Origin: Klebsormidium nitens
Lineage: Eukaryota; Streptophyta; Klebsormidiophyceae; Klebsormidiales; Klebsormidiaceae
Length of the DNA: 64,000 bases
Direction of reading: 5' to 3'
Assembly (NCBI GenBank): GCA_000708835.1
Contig: DF237144.1
Coordinates: 1-64,000, forward strand
The notes under the pieces were generated by a model, which was not told the DNA's origin, did not search any database, and saw nothing but the letters and a program-made list of their open reading frames with translations. Position numbers and translations under genes: made by a program. Below, piece by piece: positions 1-12,320 of this stretch. Position 1 is the first letter of the stretch; the number at the start of each line of letters is the position of its first letter.

Positions 1-2529
1 CGAACATTGAAGCAAACAGATCACTCTGACATATGTCAGACCATTAACCAATGCCTGCACAGATTGACGCCCTGTGAGAGTATTTACTCTGACAGATCGA
101 CCGGAGACACTAATATAATAGTGTATAGATTGTTCCTTTTGCGGCAGTGGGCACTCATAGGTTGCTCGCACTAGGCTAAAATTGTCATGACGGCGGCGAC
201 GGCGTCGATTATTTCCCGTAAAAACTTCGGATGGTCCGTCGACGGAGCATCGACGGCGTCGACGGAAAGATTGGTAGGTCCCAACTCCCCGTCGACGGAG
301 CAGTCTCCGTCGACGGACTCCGTCGCTTGCGAAAGCCCGCGGTACCGAGCAAAATTTTGAGAGACCACCGTGGACCGACGGTCCGACGACGGAAATATGT
401 CTGACACTGCAAACAACCCAGTGTTTCCGTTGAATCTTAGGAAGTCCGTCGACGGAGTGCTACGTCGACGGCGTCAAAAATACCGGTAAATCCAGGTGCG
501 AACAACCTATCAGTGGGCAGGTTTTTGAGTTGACGCACGTCGCAAACATGATTGCTGCATTCACAACATTGAACTTCGAAGGCGTCTTCCGCAAAGGTAG
601 AAAGGTAGACCCAACACCTATCCACCTATCTTGGTAGATTGGTAGGCTTTAAGGTATCAGTTCTACCGGTAGGTATCCTAGGGTTTGGGGTTTAGAGTGC
701 CAGTACCGTGCACTCAAGTGGGACTCAAGTTCATTTGTTGCCAGATTCGGTGATTCTTGAATTTTGTTCTTTCCTCGAGAAGGGCTCGAGAAGTATTTCT
801 GGGCCTGACTTTCCTACCTAGAAACATATTCATGATTACCTAGTACCTACATACCATATGATGTTTTCTTCTTCATGGACGGTATTCGGGTCTCGGATCG
901 CTTAATAACGTCAGGGGCCAGTGCTAGGGCCCAACTTGAAATGATTGAACTAGATCAAATTGCTCTTAGCGTCGGTTCGGAGCCGTGTTCGGCTATGTCC
1001 GATCGACGGATATCCCTCATGCTATTGTGCTAACTTCTTCTATTACCCAATGATGCTACTTCTCTTTGCTGTACAAAGGTGAAAGAACTTTCCCACGGCT
1101 TCAAAATTGCATAGAAAAGCCTTGAGCCTTTTGGTGCCACTCAGTCTGCTCACTTATATGGGTTGAAAGACCCTTCTCCTATCCTCGTAAGCTACGCAAT
1201 GGAAAACAAAATGGTTTTCGTCTTCTATTGCCGCCACTGTACCCGCGTTTCGCACGATTGCACGTACCGTCGACAAAATCGTCTTGCTCTGTCTATGCCA
1301 TGCTTGCCATCTTCCTGTTCGACAATGAGAGCCAGCTTATGACATCCTACTGCGAACTTAGCCAATGTATCAATGTATCATGCAGAAAAGGAAAACGGCT
1401 TATAAGCTGTCTCAGAGTCGGATACCGTACATGGCTCAAATGAATACCCTTCCTCCACATTCCGTGAAGTACGTAAGTTACGTACGGTACTAATAGTCCC
1501 GTTTTCTTCTATGAGGTCTTGCATATAAGCCATTTCCGACAAGTCATGAAGTCACGCAGCTCTTTTTGTGTCCGACGACATTTGATCTCAGCCGTTCAAT
1601 CGATTGTGCCTGTACCGTTAACGGTACCGGGCCCCGCGGCACGGTCAGATCTCACCAGAGTGTTGCTCGATGGCCAACCTCAGTGTGTGGCCCTTAAGGT
1701 TTATACTAAAGTAAGATATGAACTTTTAGCTAGCGCAAGTGACCAATATGACGTTCAGCTAGCAGGCCTGTGACAGTATCTGAGTATCTCAGCTTTGAAC
1801 TGGCAACGTGAAGCAATTGCTCGGGAAACTTTTTTTGCTCAAGGAAACCCCAAGGAAACAACTGAATTAAGACTTCGATATCCGCATAACTCCATATGAA
1901 GAGCCTCGGAGCGGGCCCGACCGGACGGAGGGCTAGGTCGCATATGATCGTGCCAATAGATCCTCCTCTCCGAGTCCATCTTTTTATTTCGCTACTAAGC
2001 CGGGCCGCTGAGCAAAACCGTCCGAATCCTTGATCAACTTGTACCTCGGTTGTAAGAAGCTCCTTCAAGTTTGGAAGGACGGGACAAATCAGTGATCAAT
2101 CACATAATGAAGCCTCTTTGCCCATAAAGATACGCGCAGGGCTCTAGATACATGCCTGCTAGAACATCAGCGAACGGACGGTTGTGATTTCGGGCGTTTC
2201 CATGAGGAGCATGCATCCCGACCTCAGTGACGGTGAGGAACATCGGCACAGTTTTAGTAGTGGAAGAATAGATTTCAGTGCGGTATGCTTTGACCAACTT
2301 AATATAGCATATGCTTCTAACGAATATATCCAACGATCGGCCTTGATAATCCTACTGTGATGTGACATCGCCATTAAGCGTTTCCCAAATGTACCTGGTA
2401 GCAACGTCCGGCCAATACTAGGATTGAACTTGACATACTTGGGTGCAAATGTCACCATGATGTACATATAACTTTGAAACGTGGGAAGTCTTCAAGCCGG
2501 CGTTCATCTTGCGTCTGGGTGTGCTCCCA
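1..2529. other. Non-coding flank downstream of the transporter gene
   Basis: I see no credible exon here: open frames are short, lack family-like composition and show no splice structure. The first 500 bases carry a cluster of GTCGACGGA palindromes, listed separately. The end of this stretch borders the stop codon of the minus-strand transporter at 2530, so its last few hundred bases probably hold that gene's 3' UTR and polyadenylation region. Confidence 0.5.
235..475. repeat. Cluster of TCCGTCGACGGA palindromes
   Basis: The 12-bp perfect palindrome TCCGTCGACGGA, or its core CGTCGACGG, recurs at about 235, 262, 291, 306, 447 and 463. Copies are irregularly spaced with other sequence between them. 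It could be a palindromic protein-binding site cluster or a degenerate short repeat; the sequence does not tell which. Confidence 0.6.
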
Positions 2530-5500
2530 TTATCGCCCATCCGCTTTTTGCGCTGCATGCGCACCATCTAGCAAGGCCTCCAGGTCAGTTGTGGATCCAC
2601 CTCTGCTTGTGCTAAGCCTATCGACTGGCTCCTTGGGCTTCGGAGAATCCAACTTGTCGAACACAGCTTTCTTCTTGGCTTCTTGGATACTAACATACGA
2701 GTAATAGACCATCCCTCCCAGGGCAATGCAAATTCCCAAAATATTCCTAAATGTGACCGGTGTCTTGAAAGCTATGAAGCCCAAAGCCAAAACCAGACAC
2801 GTCTTCAAGTGACCAAGTACCTGCACGTAGGACGGGTCACCAAGCTTTACGCAATCCAACAATCTTGGACAACAAAAGCTGCCAGGTGTATAATCCTGTT
2901 TTCTATGGACTCACATTTAAGGTGGGGGATGCAGAAAAAGAACGGACCTCTATGCCACGATTCGTAAAGCAAGCAGACTGATCCTTTCCAAGATGTTATG
3001 CTTGGGCGCGTACTGTTGCAAGTGACATTTCTCCGCAACCTATACCAAGATCGGGGGGCATAGACTGGAGCAAAAAACGAATATTGCGTGTGCGACTGTC
3101 CGACCCTCAACCACTGGAGGAAAGCCTTTCTGGTCGACAAATCAATTTGGGGGCGACCCTCAACCGAAGTGATCAATCCTCTTGGGAGTAGAAAAGCTTC
3201 GTCGGTATTGGACGACAACCAACGGTTCTCATGATCGGTATTCAGCGGAACACCAGTCGAGAAAAGGCGGATCGATTCTGCATGGCAACCGAACGGATCT
3301 CATGCTGTTCAGGGAAACACCGATCGAAAAGAAGGTGGAGGCAAAGAAGGTGGGAGCCCAGTTGTGGACCTTGTATATTTCAACTCCAAGAAGGGCGCGC
3401 GAACAAAGGGCAACACGCTGTCTTAGCCAAAACCTAGAATCACAAGATTCACGCGCGCTGCGACTGCACTAACCCCTTGGCCAATCACAACCGTCCCACT
3501 TACCATTCACAAATCATGTCCATCCTAAGACCCTTATCCTAAACCCTAGCCCAACATGTCACCCCCCAAAACTTAACCCTAAGTTTTAATCCTTACCTGG
3601 TAAGTCACAGGGGACGTCTTTCCCAGCACCAAGAATGTACTCAGGTTGACTAGGATGGCGATGGTACAGGACAATAAGATGACCGCCTGCCAAGATATAC
3701 GCAATCGTTGAGACACGGGTGGCGGTGTCTTTTGCTTTTTTCCATTTTAAGAACCCCCTTGATTTGGGTTTCCATTTTAAAAATCCTTTTGTTCTTGTTA
3801 ACTAGGCGCACAGTATAGTAGGTCTCTGAAAAGCATAGAGCGTCAGATACCACAGGGCAAGGCTCAGCATACACGTTGCCGTCAAACAATCGTTATATCT
3901 CACATATATGGCAGTATTTTAAATCATCTCTTCTTTACTATCTTCCCAAGTGATGCCTTAGTCGGTGTGCTGCTCAGCTTCGATTTGAAATTAGCAAGTG
4001 TATTCACCAACTCTGACTTGGGATTGATTACTGACTCTCTGGCTAGCGACTCATCAAGGTCCAGAGGGAGTAAGGGCTCGCTAGCACGGATAGAGGCAGA
4101 CGCCTCGCTCTAGGGAGGTCACCGCAGGGTTAAAGACCCCTTGGGCAGGCAGTCCGAATGGATAAGGAGGCTTCCATCGCTTATCAGATTCAGGAGGTAA
4201 AGCTTGTACTTGAATCAGAGATCGGGGGTGTCTACGTAGTTGGATCGAGACTGGAGGCTGGACACTCTAGCAAGTTTTGGTCATCGTCGACCTTACAGTC
4301 TTGGTCCGGATTCGTTTAAGATACAAAACTTCCTCCGAAAAAGCGAGCCTAGACACCTAGAACTGCGTTCTGAACCCTCGCGCCCGGAAACCAGATTCGC
4401 AGGTCAGATTTGCGGTTCATGAAACCTGCATCTAGTTGCAGCGATTCGCAAAACCAGCAAGTTGAGCCCTGAAGACCCCTTGTCAGAGATCTTTTATTGT
4501 GTCAAGTGTCCGTGAAGAATAAGAAAAAATGAAAATGAAAACAAAAATGGAATAAAAAATATTGTATGAGCAGAAGGAAAGTTCCACGATCGGAGCCGAC
4601 CCGGCGACCCAACCCGTTTTCACGGACGTATCTAGACTGCCAAAGACTTATACTTCAACGACAATTGTAGAATCAAAGGAGAAGCCGCTCTATCCCATCA
4701 AGTATTGGTCACTGGTCTCGCAATATGGAAAAGTTCCACGGTACGGGATCGCAGCCGATCCGCAGACTACAATAAGGAAAGCATCTCACGTGAGTGCAGA
4801 TCCATTAGCCCCAGCTCTTGGGACTTGTCTAGATTGCCACAGAAACCTTACCTCAACGGTAGAGGGTGTGATGGGAGTAGAAGATCGACCTTTCCCATCA
4901 TTGGGTCCAGTTCTGAAAATTGTATGGAGACTTCTACAGTCCGAAGTTTGCCGCCAACTTGCCAGATATCTTACCTCGACGGTGGTAGTGTAATCGAAGT
5001 AGAAGACGCTCTGTCCCGTCAAGTATTGGTCCAACATCGGCCCTGTCAATTGCAGCGCCCCCGCCATGATCGGGCTCGATTGGTACAACAACTGGGGGTC
5101 GGTCGGAAAAAAATGGGTGAGAAAGTGGTTAGGCAAACCCTGACCAGACTTCGTTAGTAAGCAGGAAAACGACGTTGTGCGCTTACAAAAGCCATGATCG
5201 GAATCGACGGGTACAAAGACTGGGGGTCAAGAAAGTGGTTGGACAAACCTTGACCACACTGAGTTTGCAACCTAGAGGAAAAATGGTGTGGGCTTCGAAG
5301 CCAGTTGCACCCATTGATGGTGATCCGCATGATGGAAGGGCGAACTAATATGGGGTAGGACATGGCCAGAACCTTGAGCAGACTCGATCTGTGAGTAGGA
5401 GAATCGATGTGAAATAAGGGCGAAGAAACTGGGCCTATATTCCCAGGTGATTGGGGCAAGCACAGTGAAGGGAGCGGCTACTAGGGATCCATAGGAGACC

Positions 5501-8500
5501 GGTAATCTGACTTGGCTTGTAACCTACGGCAAGGACCTGGACATGACCCCAAGGCAGGCGGCAGCTGACCGTTAACCTTCGGTGATTGAGGCGTGCGTGT
5601 CAGAGGGGGCGAAATATACGGTTCAGAGAAGTGGGTTAGTAAACGCTGGTCGGATTGGGTTTCTACCAAAAGTAGGGAAAAGACGATGTGGGCTCAGAAA
5701 AGGGACACCTGACCAATAACTGCGGTGATCGTGGCAAACACGTTTGTCACGAGAGCAGAATATGGCCGCCAGGGTACCACGTGGTTAGACGCCCTCTATA
5801 ACGTGGCAAAGAAAGACAACGGCTGGTGCTCTTGAAAGCGCCATCCACGCAAATTAGCACTCCAAAGCCGTGCGCTGCTGCTTACATGCTCAGACGGTTG
5901 TCAATTTCGTCCACACGGAATGCACTTTAACAGCGCAAAGCCCGCGTCGATTTGTTAAGCTTACCCGAATGATCGACTTTGAGTAGACTATCCGGAACGC
6001 TGCTTCGCTCTGAGTACTTTGATCGCACGCGTCTTCAATTATATTCCAGATGATAAGCACAGAACTAGATAAGCACAGACCTATAACCCGTGTTGGCAAA
6101 GCTGGGTTACGGCACTTTGTCCTGGCGCTGCAGCGTGTTGATCACGATCTGGCCGAAACGGACGGTATCGAACCGGCCAGAACCGTGAAACCCCTAACCC
6201 CAAATCAGTAACCTCGATTGAAGAAACGTTGTGCTGGCGTTGCAAGGTGTTGGTCAAATTCTGCCCAAACCGAATACCATTTTGAACTTGTAACTAGAAA
6301 CGGCATTTTCCCAACACCCAAAAACATCTAATCTAACCAACCCGGGTTGACGAGACTTTGTGCTGACGCTGCAGAGTGTTGGTCAAGATGTTACCAAAAT
6401 GGAGGGAATCCCAGAACCGGCCAGAACCTTAGAACCAGACCTCGAATCCGAAAACACTAACCTGGGTCGACGACACTTTGTGCTGGCGCTGCAAGGTGTT
6501 GGTCAAGATCTGGCCGAAGCACGTGGTGATGATTGCCAAGATCGACAGGACGCTCCCCAGAAAGTTGAGCTCCAAGTCAGTCACGGTCGCGATCCCAACA
6601 CCGAGGAGCAACAACGCAAGCGACAGCTGTACTTGACGGCTGCAGAAAGGAACATAACCGGGTTATCACAGAGTATTTAAAGGAATGATAAGGCTGGCAA
6701 TCCAACAGGAGGCTCTTGAAAGGACACTCCCCCGAAAATAGGAGCTTCACATCAGGCACCGTCGCGATGCTGACGCCGAGACGTAGCACGGCAAGCGACA
6801 GCTGTAATTGGCGACTGCAGGAAAGGAGCGAAAGAGTCGGTGAGTCCAAAGTGCTGGAGTATCTGAACCTGAGTCCCAAATTGAAAACACCCTGAGAGGA
6901 CGCTTCATCGACTCTTGAGCTCCACGTCAGTCACGGTTGCGATGTGACGTCGACGAGCAGCACCACGAGCAACAGCTGTCCCTGACAGCTGCAGAAACAG
7001 ACGAACGGCAGTTAGCACAGACTACCTTGACACTCAAAAAGCATAATAAGGAGTCCCTGAAAGGACGCTCTCCAAACAAGTTGAGGTCATTCCGGTCACA
7101 GTTGCGATGGGGACGCCGAGAAGTAGCACAGCAGGCGACAGCTGTACTTGACGGCTGCAGATAACAAGGAAAGAGTCAGTGAGTCCACACTGATAAATCT
7201 GGAGAGCCTCACGCTCGGATGCTATCATACTTGAAAGGACGATCCTCAAAAAGTTTGAGCTCCACAGGTGCGATCCCGACACTAAGGAGCAGCACCGCAA
7301 GTGGCAACTGTACTTGGCGACTTAAGGTAAGGAAAAAGAGAGGGTTAAGTTTACGAGCCTGTGAAAGGTCAAAAGCCTGGCACTTTGATTTGGTGCACTT
7401 GCAAGTCGTTCTCTAGTAAGGTTAGCCCCATCATGGTCGCAACACTGACACGGATGAGTAGCACGGTAAGAAACTGCTCTACTTGACCGGGACAGACTCT
7501 TATTACCACTGAAAGCGAATTATCCCTGGAAATAGACGACGAGCAGCTCGAAAGTGAAGCTGTCCGGAAACCGGACATGCACCAACCGAATGTCAAACGA
7601 AGGCACCCTCGAATCCCCAATCTCTAAGCTTTCCAACCCGGAAGACCGTGATTCCAGGTCCCAAATTCTATCTCGACACAAAGAACCGTGAAAACGCTCG
7701 CGCAAAAGCTTCACGAAGTGTACGTTTTCGGTTCCTGATGCGAAAAGCAGCGAAGGGATAAGCGCTACCCCCAGAAGGTGCAAATCAAGTAGTGTCTAGC
7801 CCGATACGCCAACAATACAAGAGCTCGAAAGTGAAGCCGCATTTAAGTTTGATGGCAGGCCGACCGCAGGCAACAGCCATCCTTGAAGATTGCGCGGTGA
7901 TTGGGAACGTTTCATGCAAAGTATGGGGGACCTTAAACGGAGCCCACCTGAAGTGCTTGCCGAAGAGGATCGTTTCGAAGAAGACCGTGAACGGGATGAT
8001 CGCGAGCTTCGTCATCTAACGTCAGCAAGAACCGTGGGTCAGCTTTGCATTCATTAGCAGCTCATTAACGCAGAGGATAAATAAGCAGCAGGAGCTCCGA
8101 AAGGGATGTCGAGAAAGAATGGTGAAAATAGGAGATCCCTGCCAGCACACAAGAGACATTCTTCACTGGACTAAGTAGCCGCAAGACCGGAGTGAATGCG
8201 GTGTGACTAGAAAAGGGCAACAGACTGGAGTGCCTTTGGGGAGAAAGAAAAGTAGAGAAGCAAGGAAACAAACGAGGAGGCTGTGATGGTACACCCATGA
8301 TCTTGGAACGACATGGAAAGAATTGGCTGTGTCCATAAGAATGAACATGGTAAGGACAAAAGGAGAACCTCTCAAATCAAGGAAGAAAGTTCTGAAGCGA
8401 GACTAGAGCATGCCTGAACTGAGAAAGAGAATTTTGAGAGAAGAACCTGATAAAGCCCAGAATTTGACCTCAAACTCGCTGCAGCAAGTATTAGTGGTAT

Positions 8501-11500
8501 CTTTGCTCGGGAAAGAACAGATCTTTATCAGGAGAGTGGGCTCCGACAACTCTCTAATCAAGAAGGAGGACCCTGAAGCGAGACAGAAGCATACCTAAGT
8601 CGAGGAAACCAGTTTTAGAGCCGGGACTGGAGCCCACAAAGTCGAAGCCCAGACTCAGGTTCAGCAGACCGCTTTTCTAGTCAAAACGGAGTGTCAGAAT
8701 GCACATGTGGACTCTGAAAGATTCTCGATTTGAAATTAGAGGATCTTGAAGCCAGGACTGGAGCGTACCTGATAAAAGCCGACGGAGTTGAAGCCGAGAC
8801 TCAGATTCAGCAGACCGATGGAAGCCCCGTTCAGAATTCCAAAGTAGACCAACGGCTTGAATTCCATGGCCTTGTGCTCGAAGAAGCTGAAGTGGCGGGC
8901 GCAGTGCAGGAAGATAAAGGTGACAAACAGATGCCTGTAAGAAATGGGTTAAAGAGTAAGGGTTTATGGAGGGTTATGATTCCGTGGACGCAAACAAAGG
9001 CTTGCAGAGTTTCCGTTCACAGGGCCAGAGTCTTGGGTTGAAAGCTCCGTCTGATTATGTACCAGCGGGCACACTCAGGGAAGAAAAAGAAGACGGGAAA
9101 ATGCCTGCGGAAGTGGGTTACGGAGGTAGGGTTATGGAGGGTTAAGCTGTCTTCAAGGCACGCAGAGGCATGCCGTAGATACCCTTTTTAATTGTCCTAG
9201 CATAGTCTCTGTTTGGTACAAGCTTGCATTTGAACTGGCAGGAAACAAACAGGTCAATGAAGGTCCCGAACAGATGTCTGTGGGGAGCGCAATCAGCATA
9301 GCAATTGTCTATCGAATGGGGTTCAGAGTGTCTTTTGTGTTAACTTTGCAGTTGACAGTCATAGCTCAGAGATTGTTCACTTTATGGACACGTTGCTTTG
9401 GGCTTTTTGAAGAAGTTCCGAGCTCCCAGAAATCTGAGAGAGACGGTGATGAGGTCTGCAGAGGGATGAACCAGTGTCTCGCTCCTAAGTTGCCGCAAGG
9501 TCTTTTATAACAAGATGGTTCTCTGAGTACGGGAGGGCATAATTTTGGGGGGGATTTTGATATTGGGTTTGTGCCATTAAAAGTAAGATCCTCCGTGTTG
9601 CTCCTGGTTGAACATGCATTAGCAGAAGGGCTTTCATTGCGACAAAGAGTGGCAGGCGGGATATCCGAACAAAGTGCTCTTGGATCAAAAGTCGGGGCGC
9701 TCAAACCTTCGTACACCAGGTGCGATCAGCAGCTAATCAGCTGCAAGCACGCCTGCTTATGGCGTTAAACGCAGGCCAACAACCTACTTCTAGAGACCTT
9801 CTCAAAATAGTCTACGCAAGCAAGTAAAGGCCAAAGAGTGTGTACAGGGAAGCGACTTACCAGGCAGTGAGGGTTGTGCCTGCAAAGAACGGTGCACAAG
9901 TCGTCAGTATCTAAGAATAACGGTGCACTTTTGCCAGTTTTGCAACTCAACAGTGCAGGATGTCACGCGATCGAAGAGGATGCAGGTAGATCGACGTGCA
10001 AAGGCCAAGACTCTTGCACATATGCAGGAAGAGATGTGAAACAAGCACTTGGACTGCTACCTGAAATCCGAACCTGCTCTCTGGGCAACTTGCATACCCA
10101 CTTTCTGGAGCGGGGGCAGTGATCTATTTAGTGGTCCATTTTTAGAACTAAGGTAAGAGGCGTGCCGGCCCTGATGGCATTCAACACCAGTCTGATTGTC
10201 GACTGCAAAGCTTGCTGGAAATCCAACAGTTTCATAAAGGAACATCCGCACATAGGGAGACCAACAGACAACCGATCATTGAGGGGAAATCAAATCCTAC
10301 CAGATCCTCAGTAGAAAGAGGCCCAGCGGTCAACACAGCTTTCATAGCCAATCCAATATCAAATCTCGGCACTTTTAACTGGTTCCCCCCTTGAAGGCTG
10401 GAGACTGAAACTCGTCACCTTCAACAAGGGTTTGATAAAGGCAGAGGAGGGGAATAAAAGGAGCCAAATTGGATTTGGAAAGGTCGTAAAGCCAGGTCCC
10501 AGCAAGGAGGGATAGCAGCCGTGAGAAAGAGAGGTACAACAGTCCAAGCGCAGGTGACACAATGTACTTGCGGCACTTGCGGAGACTAAAGAAAACGACA
10601 GTAGAAACATGTTTAAAAGTTTCTAGACGCCCTTTTCTGTCACTCTCAACCAGAACTTTTTGCCACTCAGCTGAAAGTTCAGATGAAAAGGGGGGGAAGC
10701 ATAATACTGCAGGGGAGGTGACTTGAACGGAGATTAGCTTCCACATAGAAAGTTGACAGCAGCACCTGAGAAAGTGAGATGAGACGATTTGCCCAACAGA
10801 GAGGATGCTAAGACAACTTGGCAATGAAATGAAAACCTTGCCATAGAGAAGAAGCTACTTTTTACCATGACTACTGTCCCTAGGCAGATCTCACTTAATA
10901 GTACAATGGGGAATCCAAGATCAGAACTCAAGGGGGAGCCATTGGATGTATCGAGAAAGCAACAACCAGCATAAAAGATGCAGCTATGAAAGTCGAGGGA
11001 CCTGCGTGGACGTTTCGTGGAGTTGACGGGCTCAAATCCGCAATGCTTAGAGCCGCGTAAGTTGAGTACATGGTCCTTGATGACAAAACATTGACAAGTG
11101 TTGGAGGGTTTCATTGGAAGCCAACTGTTGAGAGCATGCTGCTTCCATTAGATGGTCACTCTAAAGCAATGCGTAACCTCCTGGTTCCCCAATGCCATTC
11201 ATCGCCGCAAATCCTGGTCGGTTGGCAACCAAAGATGCTAAAGCAAGAGGACTCTTGTATAAATGTTAAGCCCCCTTCTTCCTGGAGTGACGCATTGGAG
11301 GGTAGCTTACAACGGGGACTGCAAAAAGGAAGTTAAAACCAGCGGCATTCTAAGGCTCTGAAGGAACTACAGGGTATGTCAGTTGTCACTGCAGCATTGG
11401 GTTGCAGGTCACCGGTAGACAGTGCCGGCAGCAACACGCAATCACAGCACTTAAGTACAGCAATCAATGTACTTACACAAATTTGATAGGATTCAAAGTG

Positions 11501-12320
11501 TGCTTGATGACTGGTTGACCTAGCTGGCGTCCGCGGCATCCTTAAGTGTGCATAATGCGAAAAAAAAAAGGGGCGGTGAGATAAAAGCGAAATGCTGCCT
11601 CAAAGCACACGAGAACTTACGGAGGCAGAAATGCCCCTGAATGCTTCAATTCAGTCACATTCAGGAGATAACCTGGATTCCGTTGCCGTTTCTGGGGGCT
11701 CTGATCCTTCAGAAGAAGTGCAGTTTTACCAGAAGACTGAGCCTGGATAGGCACATTTTGAGCTATCAAGCTGAGTTTAGGTCCCAATCTGCACCCCTTG
11801 AAGGGATTGTAAAGAACCTCTTAAAATGTAGGGTTGAAATACAACGCAGACTCTGAGCCAAGGGATCCCTAATATGGGCCCGCAGAGGAAACAAGAGTCA
11901 AACATCCAAAAAGCACACTTACGAGTAAATATATCCTGGCGTAAGGAAGGTGATATAAGGATCACCAATGGGAAGGAGTCAGCAAGATCTTTTGACCAGT
12001 AACACCTTTGGATCACTTCAACATAAGAATCCAAACAAGTTATCCAAACGCAAGATGGATGTGCGCAAGAACTGGCATTGGAGAGAGAGGCGACCAATGG
12101 TCAACCACATAAGTCGTGAACACCTTCTCCCACTCTAAACAGGCGGGGATTAGTTCGCACTAAAAGCTGTCCATTCCCTGTTGGTCGAGGATGTGTCATA
12201 CTCACCAAAGTTAAACTTCAGGCCAGACATGAGCTGCTTGTTACACAGGACGATGGACACCGATGACACGACCGATGATGTCAGTGCCCCGATGGTCGCC
12301 AGCTGGTCGGGGGAAAACAT
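2530..12320 (-). CDS. URGT: UDP-rhamnose/UDP-galactose-type nucleotide-sugar transporter (8 exons)
   Basis: This is a Golgi membrane antiporter of the plant URGT/UXT group within the triose-phosphate/nucleotide-sugar transporter superfamily; it would import UDP-sugars for glycan synthesis. Minus-strand exons with matching phases: 12206-12320, 9861-9879 (19-nt microexon), 8769-8934, 7948-8015, 6462-6639, 4975-5091, 3597-3686, 2530-2820. They join to about 347 residues, the usual family length. Recognisable family blocks in order: GALTSSVVSSVSIVLCNK (start), NLSLGFNSVGFYQ, MTKLAIIPFTV, LLLGVGIATVTDLELN, LGSVLSILAIITTC, LLYQSSPI, GKTSPVTYQ and VLGHLKTCLVLALGF, then a hydrophilic lysine-rich C-tail. 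The start ATG at 12320 gives a short N-terminus before helix 1; a further upstream start cannot be excluded. All junctions are GT-AG. Introns contain many decayed copies of exon edges. Substrate (UDP-Rha, UDP-Gal or UDP-Xyl) is inferred only from family membership. Confidence 0.88.
3210..3350. repeat. Short tandem duplication of about 68 bp
   Basis: Two adjacent segments starting near 3217 and 3285 share CAACC-AACGG-TCTCATG, then GGAACACC and TCGA-AA-GGCGG/GGTGG words. They sit in the last intron of the transporter. I could not assign them to an exon edge, so this may be an ordinary tandem duplication. Confidence 0.5.
4640..4900 (-). repeat. 3' echo copies of transporter exon 6 (4975-5091)
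   Basis: Decayed copies of the exon tail and its donor lie downstream of the true donor at 4974. The donor-like TTACCTCRACG recurs at about 4848 and a weaker form at 4648, each followed by a CCCRTCAAGTATTGGT-like segment. The nearer copies keep the GGGTCCA/TTGGTC word. They lie inside the intron and do not complete an exon. Confidence 0.7.
5110..5760 (-). repeat. 5' echo copies of transporter exon 6 and its upstream intron edge
   Basis: The exon head and acceptor (GGTACAACAACTGGGGGTC on the plus strand at 5083) recur as GGTACAAAGACTGGGGGTC at 5211. Intron words such as AAAGTGGTTRGRCAAACC recur near 5123 and 5233. Weaker traces continue to about 5760. The copies are non-functional, as none keeps a full exon. 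Confidence 0.65.
6080..6400 (-). repeat. 3' echo copies of transporter exon 5 (6462-6639)
   Basis: The exon tail CACTTTGTGCTGGCGCTGC followed by GGTGTTGGTCAAGAT (plus-strand reading, real copy near 6473) is repeated near 6353, 6225 and 6115, with donor-like ACCCG/AACC sequence to the left of each. Spacing is about 110-130 bp. The copy at 6353 is closest in sequence to the real exon tail and the farthest copies are more diverged. Confidence 0.8.
6690..7510 (-). repeat. 5' echo array of transporter exon 5 (acceptor plus exon head), five units
   Basis: The real acceptor and exon head read (plus strand) AGCTGTACTTGACGGCTGCAG, with TGCAG at 6641. Matching copies have TGCAG or its relic at 6816, 6990, 7156, about 7322 and about 7489, giving spacings of 175, 174, 166, 166 and about 168 bp. 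Each carries part of the exon head; several still translate to variants of LLLGVxIATV, with stops or frameshifts further in. Similarity falls with distance from the exon. Confidence 0.88.
8390..8700 (-). repeat. 3' echo copies of transporter exon 3 (8769-8934)
   Basis: The real segment GACTCAGATTCAGCAGACCG near 8799 is repeated as GACTCAGGTTCAGCAGACCG near 8653 (about 146 bp away). Donor-side words GAAGCGAGAC...GCATACCT at about 8577 and GAAGCGAGAC...GCATGCCT at about 8395 resemble the true donor surroundings GAAGCCAGGACTGGAGCGTACCT. The copies lie in the following intron. Confidence 0.75.
9090..9290 (-). repeat. 5' echo copies of transporter exon 3
   Basis: The true acceptor context has ATGCCTG at 8931 followed by a GGGTT...GTAAGGGTTTATGGAGG intron tail. 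It recurs with ATGCCTG at 9101 and, more weakly, ATGTCTG at 9274, spaced 170 and 173 bp. The 9101 copy keeps the GGGTTATGGAGGGTTA word. Confidence 0.78.
9861..9879 (-). other. URGT: 19-nt microexon of the transporter gene
   Basis: The exon upstream ends in phase 1 (...FNF plus one base at 12206) and the exon downstream begins with the last base of a TGG codon at 8934. The 19 bases between a TTTGCAG acceptor and a GTAAGT donor supply exactly the missing piece, giving GTTLTAW in place of the family's ATTLTSW before HLxVTF. Phase and family fit are both exact. It is too short for open-frame detection. Confidence 0.85.

Noticed and set aside
3536-3556. Telomere-like CCCTAAACCCTAG word
   Set aside because: Only one to two imperfect repeats inside an intron of the transporter; not an interstitial telomere array.
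10359-11114. Minus-strand open frames of 83-149 residues
   Set aside because: They lie in the transporter's large first introns, overlap each other in different frames, and have no family similarity or splice fit.
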